A stretch of DNA of 64,000 nt. Origin: Lutjanus erythropterus (taxonomy: Eukaryota > Chordata > Actinopteri > Lutjaniformes > Lutjanidae). Positions 55,222-64,000 of the stretch are shown here, one piece after another (within the stretch, counting starts at the first letter, position 1; each line of letters begins with the position of its first letter). The notes under the pieces are model-generated. The model worked only from the letters and a program-made list of their open reading frames with translations. It made no database searches and was not told the DNA's origin. Both the position numbers and the translations under genes were made by a program. The stretch is from assembly GCA_020091685.1 (NCBI GenBank), contig CM034607.1, forward strand, positions 6,569,465-6,633,464. Direction: 5' to 3'.

Positions 55222-55462
55222 AGAAGTTAGTCTGATAATTTTGCTGCTAAAATCCAGAATCCCATGGAATTTGAAAAACTAACAGAAAACCATTGTTTCA
55301 CTCTGCTAGAGACAGGCCTGTGGTGTAAATAGACATCTGCTACAATGAGATCAGGGACTGTAGCTAATGATCCACTAACAGCTGAATAATCACATGAATT
55401 AATAGTGCTGTGATCATTAATTATTGTTGAGATAACAGAATTCATAATACCTTATGCCACGG
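55222..55462 (+). repeat. Duplicated 245-bp block, copy 2
   Basis: Same order of words as 53997-54240 in the same orientation about 1.2 kb away: TTTGCTGCTAAAATCCAGAA, GACAGGCCTGTGGTGTAAA, GAGATCAGGGACTGTAGCTA, GAATTAATAGTGCTGTGATC, TATGCCACGGCCA. Similarity stops sharply outside. Confidence 0.9.
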
Positions 55463-55597
55463 CCACTGAACATCAGGATTCTGATTGACTGGAGGGCAAG
55501 GATTCATTTTCAAGTACACTAAAAATAAACTGTTTGCCTTTAAAGTAACATGTTTGTGTCCAGACTGCCTTAAAATTTTAAGTTGAATGAATTTGAA

Positions 55598-55620
55598 CAT
55601 ATATGTATATATATATATAC

Positions 55621-55654
<34 letters not shown>
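55598..55654. repeat. (AT)n microsatellite
   Basis: ATATGTATATATATATATAC followed by a pure AT run of about 30 bases. An open frame through it (minus, 55442-55804) is an artefact. Confidence 0.95.
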
Positions 55655-55655
<1 letters not shown>

Positions 55656-56213
55656 TGCACATTATAACCAGATGACAGGATGGACGACAGCATCAGTGTT
55701 CCAATAAATATTGATGCCTTGTCATCCAACACAATCATGAAACATACAACTTGTTTTGTATTAAGCCTTACATACATCATGCATGAAGTCATTACATGTG
55801 ACACATTAATTATTAATAACTCTATTAATAATAACTATTCATACATCACTCCACCGCTGCCTCCTCTCACCTCATCCTCCCACCTCCATCTCAGCTACCA
55901 GAGCAGCAGAATATGTTTTGGTTGTTGTGCCTTCATGTCTTCAGGGCCCTCGGTCGACTCTGTCTACCTGGGAGCCTGAATGTTAATTTGTACTTGAATA
56001 TATAACCAACTGATATGAACAAGCAGAGCCGATGTTCCCCATGGTGGGCAGTGACTGTAAAACTAAATTCACTGCACAGCTGGATGAACACATGGACGCT
56101 CGTGTTTATGATCATAAGCCGACTAACAGTGCAGTCTGCTAAAAGTTTCATATATTCATGTGCTGAAAGCTTGTAGAACTGAGAGCTGATTACATACAGC
56201 ATGTATGTAATGT
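55655..56213. other. No recognised feature
   Basis: Ordinary sequence; 55850-55905 is C-rich (CTCCTCTCACCTCATCCTCC). Frames of 89-99 codons on both strands carry no motif. Confidence 0.45.
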
Positions 56214-56742
56214 CAGTTTACATGTAGAATTTACTTGACAAAGACATTATCGTCCTGATTATGTAACATTGTCATAACAAAGACATTATCAGCTTGATTA
56301 ATGTCATATTGAAATAACAAAGCTATTACTGGATTGATTAATGTCAAGTTGTTCTAACAAAGACATTATTAGCTTGATTAATGTCAAGTTGTCATAACAA
56401 AGACATCATTGGCTTAATTATTGTCAAGCTGTCATAACAGACAATATTGACTGTCATAACAAAGACATTATTGTCTTGAGGCTTAATTGTAAATTAATGT
56501 CAAGTTGTCATAAAAAAGACATTCTTAGCTGATTAATGTCAAGTTGTCTTAACAAAGACATTAGTGATTTGATTAATATATATTTGTCATTCCAAAAACA
56601 TCTCAAATAATGTCAACTTTGCATTAAAAATGACATGACTGACTGCATGACACTTAATGGCAACAGTCAGACAAGGTGTAATGTCATGGTTATGACGGTG
56701 TTATGTCAATCTTATGCACATCGCTTCATATAAAGTATTACC
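56214..56742 (-). mobile_element. GACATTA minisatellite element with TAAAGTATTACC end
   Basis: About nine degenerate units (56237-56600) of 37-40 bp near AACAAAGACATTATTGGCTT + GATTAATGTCAAGTTGTCAT. The right side, TGACACTTAATGGCAACAGT + CAGACAAGGTGTAATGTCAT, and the end CTTCATATAAAGTATTACC are those of a common fish non-autonomous element (GGTAATACTTTATATGAAG in reverse). No left terminal repeat was found. Confidence 0.85.
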
Positions 56743-58124
56743 TGCGATTGTTTGAAGAAGGTGGTGATAATTGACAGTAGAGTCTCATGTTGGATGCTTT
56801 ATTTCCACAGCAGTTTTTGAATATTGGATTTCTTTTTTCTTTTTTTCTTTTTTTGACTCAACCAAACACTCGCCACACAAACAGCACCAAGAAAACTAGT
56901 GGAAGAAGTAATGCCAGCAAAAACACAGTCAGTCCCTTATTGATCTGAGCTGTGCTCTCACAGCTTTTTCATTTCCTCGCCTTTTAAGAAGTATCAGTTG
57001 TTATTATAATAATTGATCAGGATGGTGGAGGGGTCTCCAGGCCAAATGCAGCTTAGCTGCTCTGCTTCCACTGATGTGGCTCTTGATCTTCTAATCTGCC
57101 TCAGAAGTTTACGTGTAATAAAACTGCCCTTCACAGTTTCAAATCAATGATTAATTTCCTGTAATAAGTGGTGCAACATTAACAAGCACTGGAAGGGGGG
57201 ATGCTGGAAGTAAAATAAATAATAGAAAGTGTTTCTAATACATTAGCAAGCTCACTCCAGCAAACACTCACATATGATTATTCATATTATTGTTTTCATT
57301 CATTGCAGCCCAATTTAAATCCCCCAAATTTATTCAAACTGCTTATTTATTCAAAATCTGTAAGAAAAGTATCATTACAAAAAACAGACCTTTATTAATA
57401 ATTAGGATGTTTGCTCTTCTTTAAGTGGAGTCTTTTCAAACAAAGGGCAGTCAGATCCAGTCACATTAAAGGGTATTGGATTATTTTGTGTCCCATATTT
57501 TTGTGTCCCAATATACTTACGTAATAGTCCCTTTAAAAGCTATTACATTATGCATGCCTTTTGTAGACACAGACAGGGTCTCATATTTCCCAACAGACAC
57601 TGACCTTTTCATCAAGAATGAGCAAGGAGGCTTCAGAGAGCGGGCCGCTCAAATTAGGCGGGACCAATCCTGTCTAACCAAATGCTAACATTCGGTGCCT
57701 TTGAACATGTTAATTATTTTGGCATTTACTTAACTCTTCTCAACCTTTCATTCATCTTCATCTCTTATTCTCTTTGTGCTTCCTCACCTTGCTCCAAAGC
57801 TTTTCCTTCAGAGAATAAACTTTTTTTTTTTTTCCGGTTTGGAAGTCGTATACAGTTGAAGTTGAAATATGGTGCTTTTCTTAAGATCACATCAGGGGAG
57901 GCAGAGTGGCCCAGATTCATGCAACTCACTGGCAGCATCATTTTCATTTTGTGGTAACTTTAGCTGATTGAGAAATAGTTGGGGTGGTGAAAAAGCCATG
58001 TAATCATGTAACTATTGCATCACTAGTAAAAGTGAAGGATATCATCCTCTCATTATTCTCAGCAGGTTGTCATTTCATTTGCTAAGATCAATGCTAAGAG
58101 CTCAGTGTTGAATGCTAAATTGTT
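56743..58124. other. No recognised feature
   Basis: 57200-57400 is repeat-free and AT-rich with TATGATTATTCATATTATTG and may hold regulatory sequence. A 91-codon frame at 57682-57957 has no known motif. T-run at 57820. Confidence 0.4.
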
Positions 58125-58330
58125 AAGCTATAATATGTAACATCTCCACATTAAAAAGTCTAAAAATGCTAGATCAGTGTTATATGATTTGCGGAGGTGT
58201 GTAGTATCCCAAATGTTTCCAACAATCTTAAAAAGCAGAGAAATCCACGCTAATGTTGTGGTTCTTGCTAGCTGGTTGCTATAACTTCCAGGAAAAGACA
58301 GGATACGCTGGATGTGTCAGAGAGTGTGGA
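58125..58330 (+). repeat. TATGTAACATCTCCACATTAA-type fish repeat
   Basis: ATATGTAACATCTCCACATT, GTCTAAAAATGCTAGATCAG, ATCCCAAATGTTTCCAACAA and GCAGAGAAATCCACGCTAAT are successive words of a repeat common in fish introns. Ends not defined. Confidence 0.65.
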
Positions 58331-58429
58331 AGGAAGTTGACTAAATGTAATGTGAACAAAACTGTAAAACATAACTTCATACAATACAATTTCTCACTGA
58401 GTCATGTCAGATTTTCATGGTGATTGTCT

Positions 58430-58640
58430 AAAAGTGAAGACAACAACTCCCATGATCCCATGCTCGTTCACGACATCATCAAACTACACTTCTGTCATTG
58501 TTTAACGTGAGAGACCCCTAACAGCCGAATTAGCATATTATCTCATTTGAAACTAAGACAAAGTAGCCTAACTTTGTTAATACACAGCCATATATTAAAC
58601 ACATACAATTAAATAATATTATTTTTGCAAATCAAAAGTT
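58430..58640 (+). repeat. AACTCCCATGATCCC-type fish repeat
   Basis: CAACTCCCATGATCCCATGC, CGACATCATCAAACTACACT, GTGAGAGACCCCTAACAGCC and AGTAGCCTAACTTTGTTAAT form the usual order of a dispersed fish repeat. It may be a continuation of the repeat at 58125. Confidence 0.6.
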
Positions 58641-59250
58641 GAAAAGCAGTAAAATTCGCCCTTGCTCAATTCAACACAGACAGTCTTACAGAGGGAATGT
58701 TAGCTAACATTAGCAAACTTTAAAGAGACATAGGTTGGTAACTTCTTATACTGACACAGATTACTCAGTTTGTTCTATGACCCTACTTGTTCTAGTGTTG
58801 CACTATATTTCTCATAGATAAATCTTAGCACAGATCAATATTTGAAATGTTTAATCACATTTTTCTTTTTCCAGAATAAAAATACATCTGAAAATACACA
58901 TTAACATGAATCCAACATATTCAGAGGAAATACATATTAGACATATTAGACAACATATTAGAGTAAATAAATCAGCCTGAAAACCCAAAATATTTGGTAT
59001 ACAACATTATACATACAACAGCTAGCACCTATTCAAAATGGCTATCTACTATTGAAACATATTGGCCAATTAGCTTGTTTCATTTCAGAGACTGAGGCTA
59101 AAAACATTAACCATGCTGCTGATCTAGCAGCATAAATTAGAAAAGACCCCAAAACACTAGAATATATGTAACATGGGTCCCTGCTCCGTCTCTCTAACAG
59201 CTGAGGGCTCAAAATGATGTGAAAAGCATCGAAATCCCTGTTTTAAAGAA
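58641..59250. other. No further recognised feature
   Basis: Possibly the diverged remainder of the flanking repeats (TAGCTAACATTAGCAAACT at 58701). No gene. Confidence 0.4.
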
Positions 59251-59267
59251 TCCTGGGGAGTTAAACA

Positions 59268-59380
59268 ACCATGTTTGGAAGATTTACAAGGATTTATTGG
59301 CAGAATGTGGCAAAAATGGATTATATTATTCTTAAATACATTTTAATTTGCGCAATTTAAAATAGACATTTAGCCACTGA
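59268..59380 (+). repeat. Fragment related to repeat O
   Basis: GAAGATTTACAAGGATTTAT + TGGCAGAATGTGGCA resembles the start of repeat O (GATTTACAGAGGTTTATTGG + CACAATATGGCA at 42953). Continues with ATTTTAATTTGCGCAATTTA. Confidence 0.6.
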
Positions 59381-59483
59381 GCCACTTTTCGGAGTGTGAA
59401 GACATGCAAGTAAGGTGAAATGGAAACTGACAGCTTAAGTATGACTGTGCTCTTGTTGTGTTATCTGTGTTACTGTCATGGAT

Positions 59484-59504
59484 GCCCCCCCACCCCCCAC
59501 CCCC
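59484..59504 (-). repeat. C-run able to form a quadruplex on the minus strand
   Basis: Runs of seven, six and five C separated by single A bases. On the minus strand the seven-G run can supply two triplets, giving four tracts. Confidence 0.7.
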
Positions 59505-59937
59505 TGTGATCCTGCCAGATAAACAAGATTTATAATAGTTCATTTTTAATCCCCTCACAATAACAAGGAAAGCAATAACAGCAATAACATTTTTCTGATT
59601 TACTTAAATCAGTGACCTTTATTTTAATGAACCAAGTTGATACAGAACATGAAGTGCCTTGAATACTGAACTTGAGCTGGAGTGCTTGAAATGATGTTTT
59701 GCTTAATCCTCTCCAGCAGTGGTTCTCAGTCGCTTAGTATACACATCCTCATACCTAAACACCAGAAGGTCGATCCCAGAGGCCCGCTGGGTTGGGTGCT
59801 GGATCAAAAAATATCAAAGCATAAAAAGAGAAAACAAGCAATCTGAGGAAGAGCGTTCAGCTCAAAATTTCACGCTAATAAATTTTCATACGGGAGCTCT
59901 TTTGGTGTGCAGATCTTGTTTTCTCTTTTTACGGTGT
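59505..59937. other. No recognised feature
   Basis: GCAGTGGTTCTCAGTC at 59716 resembles the start of a hAT element (CAGTGGTTCTCA) but no matching end was seen. A 90-codon frame at 59719-59991 runs into repeat N and is not credible. Confidence 0.4.
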
Positions 59938-60140
59938 GAAACCGTCACAGTTTGGTTAGGTTTAGACAATAAAAATACTTGGTTAGGTTAGGAAAAGATC
60001 ATGGTTTGGGTTAAAATAACTTAATATTATTATGACACTGGACCATTGCACAGGGTATGTCATGTCCATAAGAAAAGTTACTCAAAAGACCACACAGGAC
60101 TCAAACCCCGATCTTTTGAGTCTAAGTCCTTTGCTTTATG
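59938..60140 (+). repeat. Repeat N, plus copy
   Basis: AACCGTCACAGTTTGGTTAG, AATACTTGGTTAGGTTAGGA + AAAGATCATGGTTTGGGTTA, AAGTTACTCAAAAG and CACACAGGACTCAAACCCCG + ATCTTTTGAG: the order of a common fish repeat. It serves as an unsplit reference for the minus copy at 38685-39300. Confidence 0.8.
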
Positions 60141-60154
60141 TTTTTATGGCATCA

Positions 60155-60440
60155 TCCCACTCTCGCGGATGTCATATCTCAAGAACACATTGGGGGAATT
60201 TCTTCAAACGTGGTTCAAACATCCACTTGGACTCAAATATGAACTGATTCAGTTCTGGTGGTTAATGGTCACAGTGACCTCACGGAAAACAAAAAAAAGT
60301 TTTGGCCATAATTCAAGAATTTATACGCTAATTATGACAAAATTACACACAAATATCTAAGAAGATAAAATGGTGAGGTGATGACATTTTATATCCAAAA
60401 GGCTAACTTCAGTGTCCTCTGTAAAAATAGTCTCTAAGTG
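60155..60440 (+). repeat. Repeat Q (CTCAAGAACACATTG type)
   Basis: TATCTCAAGAACACATTGGG, TTTCTTCAAACGTGGTTCAA + ACATCCACTTGGACTCAAA, GGTCACAGTGACCTCAC, TTTTGGCCATAATTCAAGAA and GATGACATTTTATATCCAAA are successive words of an abundant fish repeat. The overlapping 71- and 104-codon frames here belong to the repeat. Confidence 0.85.
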
Positions 60441-61039
60441 AAGACGGCATGTTTCTCACTGGAAATTATTCACTGGAATCACACATTATTTCGTTTCAAT
60501 CCTTTCATTAAATTCCGTTTCAATCCTTTCATTAAATTCCTTCAAAGTCTTCAAAGTCACTACAGACAAACAACTGTGAGGCAGTAATTCTATTTTTTGA
60601 GTGCTCTGTTTTATATATGACCATCGACAGCTGACTTCTCACTCCCCTTAACCGACCACTACGGGGCGCAAGTGATCAACAACTGCTTCAGTCTGAAATC
60701 TTGTTTCAGCTCAGGACAACGTATGTGGTTGTCATGTTGAAGTTGGCAGAACTTAACAAATCTCCACTGGTTGCATCTTGTAATTGTGGTGGCATTGCAG
60801 TAGGTGCTTCACTTTTGTTGCTTGGTGAGGATCGGCACTCTACCTGCAAATTTAGGGGTTAATTTTGAATTACTTGTATACCTAAAATTAAACAGGACTG
60901 TATATTTCATTACGACATATTTTATTATGTTTACAAATAGAATCCGATCTTTTTAAACTATATAATTAATTATTTCTCTGTTGAGAGGGGAGTGGAGGTG
61001 CGACCTCATCCTTTCAAACTCAAACCTACTGTCTAGCTG
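60441..61039. other. No recognised feature; 22-bp perfect tandem pair
   Basis: TTCCGTTTCAATCCTTTCAT is immediately repeated (about 60490-60540), giving two copies of a 26-bp unit. The rest is ordinary. Confidence 0.5.
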
Positions 61040-61510
61040 TTTATCCAGGTTAGGATCATAGAGTGCGTACAGGGCAGCACAGCAACCAACTCCAGCAACT
61101 TCTTCCAACTTTTCCAAACACATGCAGCCTGTCGGAGATTTCTAACCCTCCCTCTCATCTTTACACCGAGCTCCTCCATGATTGCCGAGCTCCTCACCCC
61201 GTCACATCTCCAGCGTGCCCTGGAGATGTGTGCAGCTCAGTGTAACACAGTCAGAATGAGGATCAGCACTTGTAGGTCTGAGGCTGTGGTCCAATGTTGT
61301 CAATAAGCCGTGGCTGCCAGCTCTGGCCCTCGAGTAACTAATCACCAGCCGGCTGCTTTTGGACAGTTTCCCGTCGAAAGTGGAGAAAACTCGGGCTGCA
61401 GTCAGACATTTGTAGAATCGCTCCAAGTGAACGGAGCCTCCTGTGATCACGGCACGCACGTGTGCACAGCAGAGCGTTTGTTTATCCAGAGCGACAGGTG
61501 AGCGAGCAGC
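61040..61510. other. GC-richer segment, possibly a transcribed or regulatory region
   Basis: Most GC-rich few hundred bases of the right third. A 63-codon plus frame (61310-61501) ends in CAG + GTGAGC, which resembles a splice donor at 61499. A 103-codon minus frame overlaps it. No domain or acceptor pair is convincing. Confidence 0.25.
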
Positions 61511-61721
61511 CACTGACTCCAGCTGGAGCAGTACAGAGCCATAAACGTAGGATGGAATAATGCTGGCATGTGTGTAATGACAGATTTATGCAGAGAGGCA
61601 GATATGTGGACGATGTGAACAACAACAGCTTGTTGTGTTGTATGTCAGTGTTTTATGATGCTAAAACTGTGAGATCAGTGTATTCATTTTATCACACTAA
61701 TGCAGTTGTTCTTTTCCCTTG

Positions 61722-62340
61722 ATGGGAGGTAACTATGTAAAAGTACTTTACTATACTTAAATGGATTTCTCAGGTATCTGTACTTCACTTGAATATTTGT
61801 TTTCCTGACATCTTCTTCAACAAATATCTGTACTTTCTACTCCTTACATTTTCAAAACAGGCTCATTACGTAGTTTTAAAGCAAGAGAAAAATCTAAATA
61901 ATGAGTAATGAATAATAATGAATAATGTAAAAGGACGAAAATTAATTAACAAGACATAAGACGAAAACAATGAAAAGACATGACAAGATAAAATTGACTA
62001 AAAAGATGTTTTGAGATGTAAAAAGTCAAAAATGACATAAAAGATGTAACAAGAAGAATATGATGTGAGAAGACAAAAATTACATAAAAGATGTAAACAA
62101 GACAAAAATTATGTAAAAGACGAAATGAGACAAAAATGATTTAACAAGACGTAACATAAGAAAAACGACTAAAAGAGGTAACAAGACAAAAATGACTAAA
62201 AGACTAGTTGAATATGACGTGACAAAAATTAGAAAACAAAACAAGATGAAAATGACATGACACTATGAAGAAGACATAATAGTACATGGCAAGACAAAAA
62301 TTATGTAAAAGATGTAAACAAGAAAAATTACTTCAAATAT
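61722..62340 (-). mobile_element. hAT-like element B4 with minisatellite
   Basis: Starts TGGGAGGTAACTATGTAAAA + GTACTTTACTATAC and contains GTATCTGTACTTCACTTGAA and TCTGTACTTTCTACTCCTTA, typical hAT-type end words. From about 61945 it is an array near GACAAAAATGACATAAAAG + ATGTAACAA, the same unit as in B1-B3. The left flank is not the same as B3, so B4 is a relative rather than a direct copy. The right end is not recognised. Confidence 0.75.
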
Positions 62341-62555
62341 AGAACAGGACTCAACATAACACAAAATGGAAATAGAACAATACAGTGAAAATCAAGGACA
62401 ACAAAGCTGACAAAGACAGGTAAACATAAACACAGAAAATGTATGTACATATGGGAGGTGAAAATAGATGCTTTTATAAATACAAAAAACAAAAATGAGC
62501 AATGTAGAATGTATGTATATGGTGTACAAATCACTGTAAAGTGCCTTAAGTCCAA

Positions 62556-62700
62556 CTGGTAGGAGACTCTGAGGTAGACCCAGAACATGCTGGACAGTTA
62601 TATGTCTCATCTGACTTGGCAACGCCTCAGGATCCTCCAGGATAAGCAGGGAAAGATTGCTGATGAGAGGGACGTCTGTGCGATGGCATGTCAAGCCATG
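62556..62700 (+). pseudogene. LINE ORF 3'-terminal remnant (RPRTxW motif)
   Basis: GGTAGACCCAGAACATGCTG reads RPRTCW; after a frame change the sequence gives YMSHLTWQRLRILQDKQGKI + ADERDVC, matching the common fish LINE C-terminus of the form RPR-R-W-DY-S-LAWERLG-P-EEL-E-ERDVW. It is only the last 45 or so codons; there is at least one frameshift. Family uncertain. Confidence 0.75.
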
Positions 62701-64000
62701 TTAGAAACCCGGGTTGATGATGCACAAACCAGAATTGCTCTTTGGCTGCTCATAATAGCAAATTCTGCTGAAAGAGGGTCGAAATAATAAGAGGTCTGAC
62801 TTGAGCTTCATGAACAGTCTCTGAATCAGATACCATGTAACATGCTATTATGGTCTGTAATTATTTATAGTTATCAGTGTCAGCCAGGATTTTCCACTCT
62901 GTCCATCCCCACACGGTGCAAAATACAGAAAAAGCACCAAATTGGATTCCTGTGCAAGAAGTCTGGAGCCCATTGAGTGGCTACTTTTTTTCAATTAACT
63001 GGCTACAAAACTCAGAACATTACACCCCTGTTCCTCAGAACAAAGGTGGCCCGAAGGCTCAAGCTGCTGCCCCATTTGTAAGAGTTCAGGCATCTCTGTG
63101 CTCCTGGACTATCAGATTAACTCTATAGGTGGTGCACCTGAGGAGAATTGGTAAGAACTCCAGAAGCCAAATCGCAGAGGTTAGTTCAGCCTGTTAAAAA
63201 AAGAGCAAAAAGTTGACTTCAGACAGTGGAGCAAACAACAAACCAAAGCCAGTAGCTGGAGGGTGTAGTTATTTATTTCATATAGCATTTTCCAATACAT
63301 CTGCTGCTGTATGTGACATTTTCAAAGCACCGTGTGTGTTTATTGTAGTTATTCAAACCTATTCTATATTTTTTTCCCCATGCAAATTCACATGAAGTGT
63401 TCTTTCTCAGTTAATAAAGAAAAGATGAACATGATTACACCCACCTGGCCCACTTTCACTAATGTTCAAACAGAGCAATTTCAACAGATTATACACTCAA
63501 ATTGAGGTACAAGAGCAACCCAGTTTTTACAGATGTACCTTAACAGCCACATAATGAGCCCTCATGTGTTCATTCTGAAGGAATAAAGTAGTTGCTGATA
63601 GCTGAAAGCACAATTTTGTGCTAATGTGGCAACAACTACGGGTGCAGTAAGCCTTTTTTTCTGTATGCAGAAGGTTTGTGTTGACAATGATAGAGACAGT
63701 AATAACAGTCTTTACCACGCAATATTTTTTTTTAAAATACCTCCACCAGACATCCCATAAATTTATTGCAAACAAACAAAACTGAACATTCACAGCCAAT
63801 GTAGCCTAAAGAAAATCAACACTGACCTTTATTATGTCTTCCTATTTCCTTCTTTTCTACAGAATCACATTTTTAACTGTTTTTTTTTTTTTTTTGGGAG
63901 GTTGTGTTGTAACACGTGCAAAACCCTCATTTAAATACTGCTGTATCCACAGTGTTTGCACCTGTTGTCATTTATGCAACTGACCCTTTGCTAAGTCCCG
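62701..64000. other. No recognised feature; poly-T run
   Basis: Ordinary sequence with a T-run at 63881-63895. Frames of 60-90 codons at 62877-63395 and 63527-63799 have no known motif. Confidence 0.45.

Noticed and set aside
59716-59731. CAGTGGTTCTCAGTC as a possible hAT start
   Set aside because: No inverted partner or target duplication was found to the right; left as an isolated word.
1-64000. Search for tRNA, snRNA, CRISPR arrays, operons, retroviral or LTR elements
   Set aside because: No cloverleaf with intact A and B boxes, no regularly spaced unique-spacer array, no bacterial gene organisation, and no LTR pair or retroviral coding region was recognised.

Overview
The window looks like non-coding nuclear DNA from a teleost fish, probably a percomorph/acanthomorph. 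It is AT-rich, with no long open reading frame (the longest is 130 codons), no operon-like packing and no recognisable host gene or RNA gene. It is dense in interspersed repeats that I recognise from memory as fish families: hAT-type non-autonomous transposons with CAG-GGTGG or CAGGGGTG ends, the GGGCTGGGCGATAT element, a decayed Tc1-like transposase gene, L2-like and L1/Tx1-like LINE fragments, long foldback elements, and many micro- and minisatellites. Repeat names are from memory and motif reading, not a database search. Letters (A, B, C...) are local labels.

Layout. 1-5.7 kb: TACA/TACC microsatellite split by a hAT-A fragment, a second hAT-A copy, a LINE reverse-transcriptase remnant, and hAT-C1 with a clear 8-bp target duplication. 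7-17 kb: a GGGC(T)TGGGC-type fragment, hAT-D (678 bp, 7/8 target duplication) inside an older repeat E, a second unbroken copy of E at 13 kb, a full hAT-A (815 bp), and a long fish-wide repeat G. 17-27 kb: hAT-B1, a 28-bp minisatellite interrupted by an L2-like LINE tail, a small 14-bp terminal-inverted-repeat element, and a nest of hAT-C2 inside a GGGCTGGGC element. 27-30 kb: a 42-bp minisatellite with higher-order structure, and other tandem repeats. 30-36 kb: a diverged local segmental duplication and a foldback element K. 36-42 kb: repeat F, hAT-M, split repeat N, a TG microsatellite. 42-47.6 kb: two oppositely oriented hAT-B copies carrying a 28-bp minisatellite, flanking a foldback element H whose centre is a 21-bp minisatellite. 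50-53 kb: an L1/Tx1-like fragment, a TCTTGGTCTC-type repeat and an interrupted Tc1-like transposon. 53-64 kb: a duplicated ~245-bp block, a GACATTA minisatellite element, further fish repeats, a fourth minisatellite-bearing hAT and a LINE 3' fragment.

Several single-copy-looking stretches (about 12.0-12.45, 18.4-18.76, 39.6-40.0, 44.2-44.85, 48.6-49.0, 54.3-54.48 kb) read like conserved non-coding elements, but this is only an impression without alignment. A 66-bp minus-strand segment at 20.15 kb has a good splice acceptor and donor and is the best, still weak, exon candidate.

No genes can be seen working together. The window is best read as a layered record of transposon insertion. The strongest observations are (i) insertions confirmed by target duplications and by uninterrupted sister copies in the same window, and (ii) two unrelated element types that carry an expanded minisatellite in their interior.
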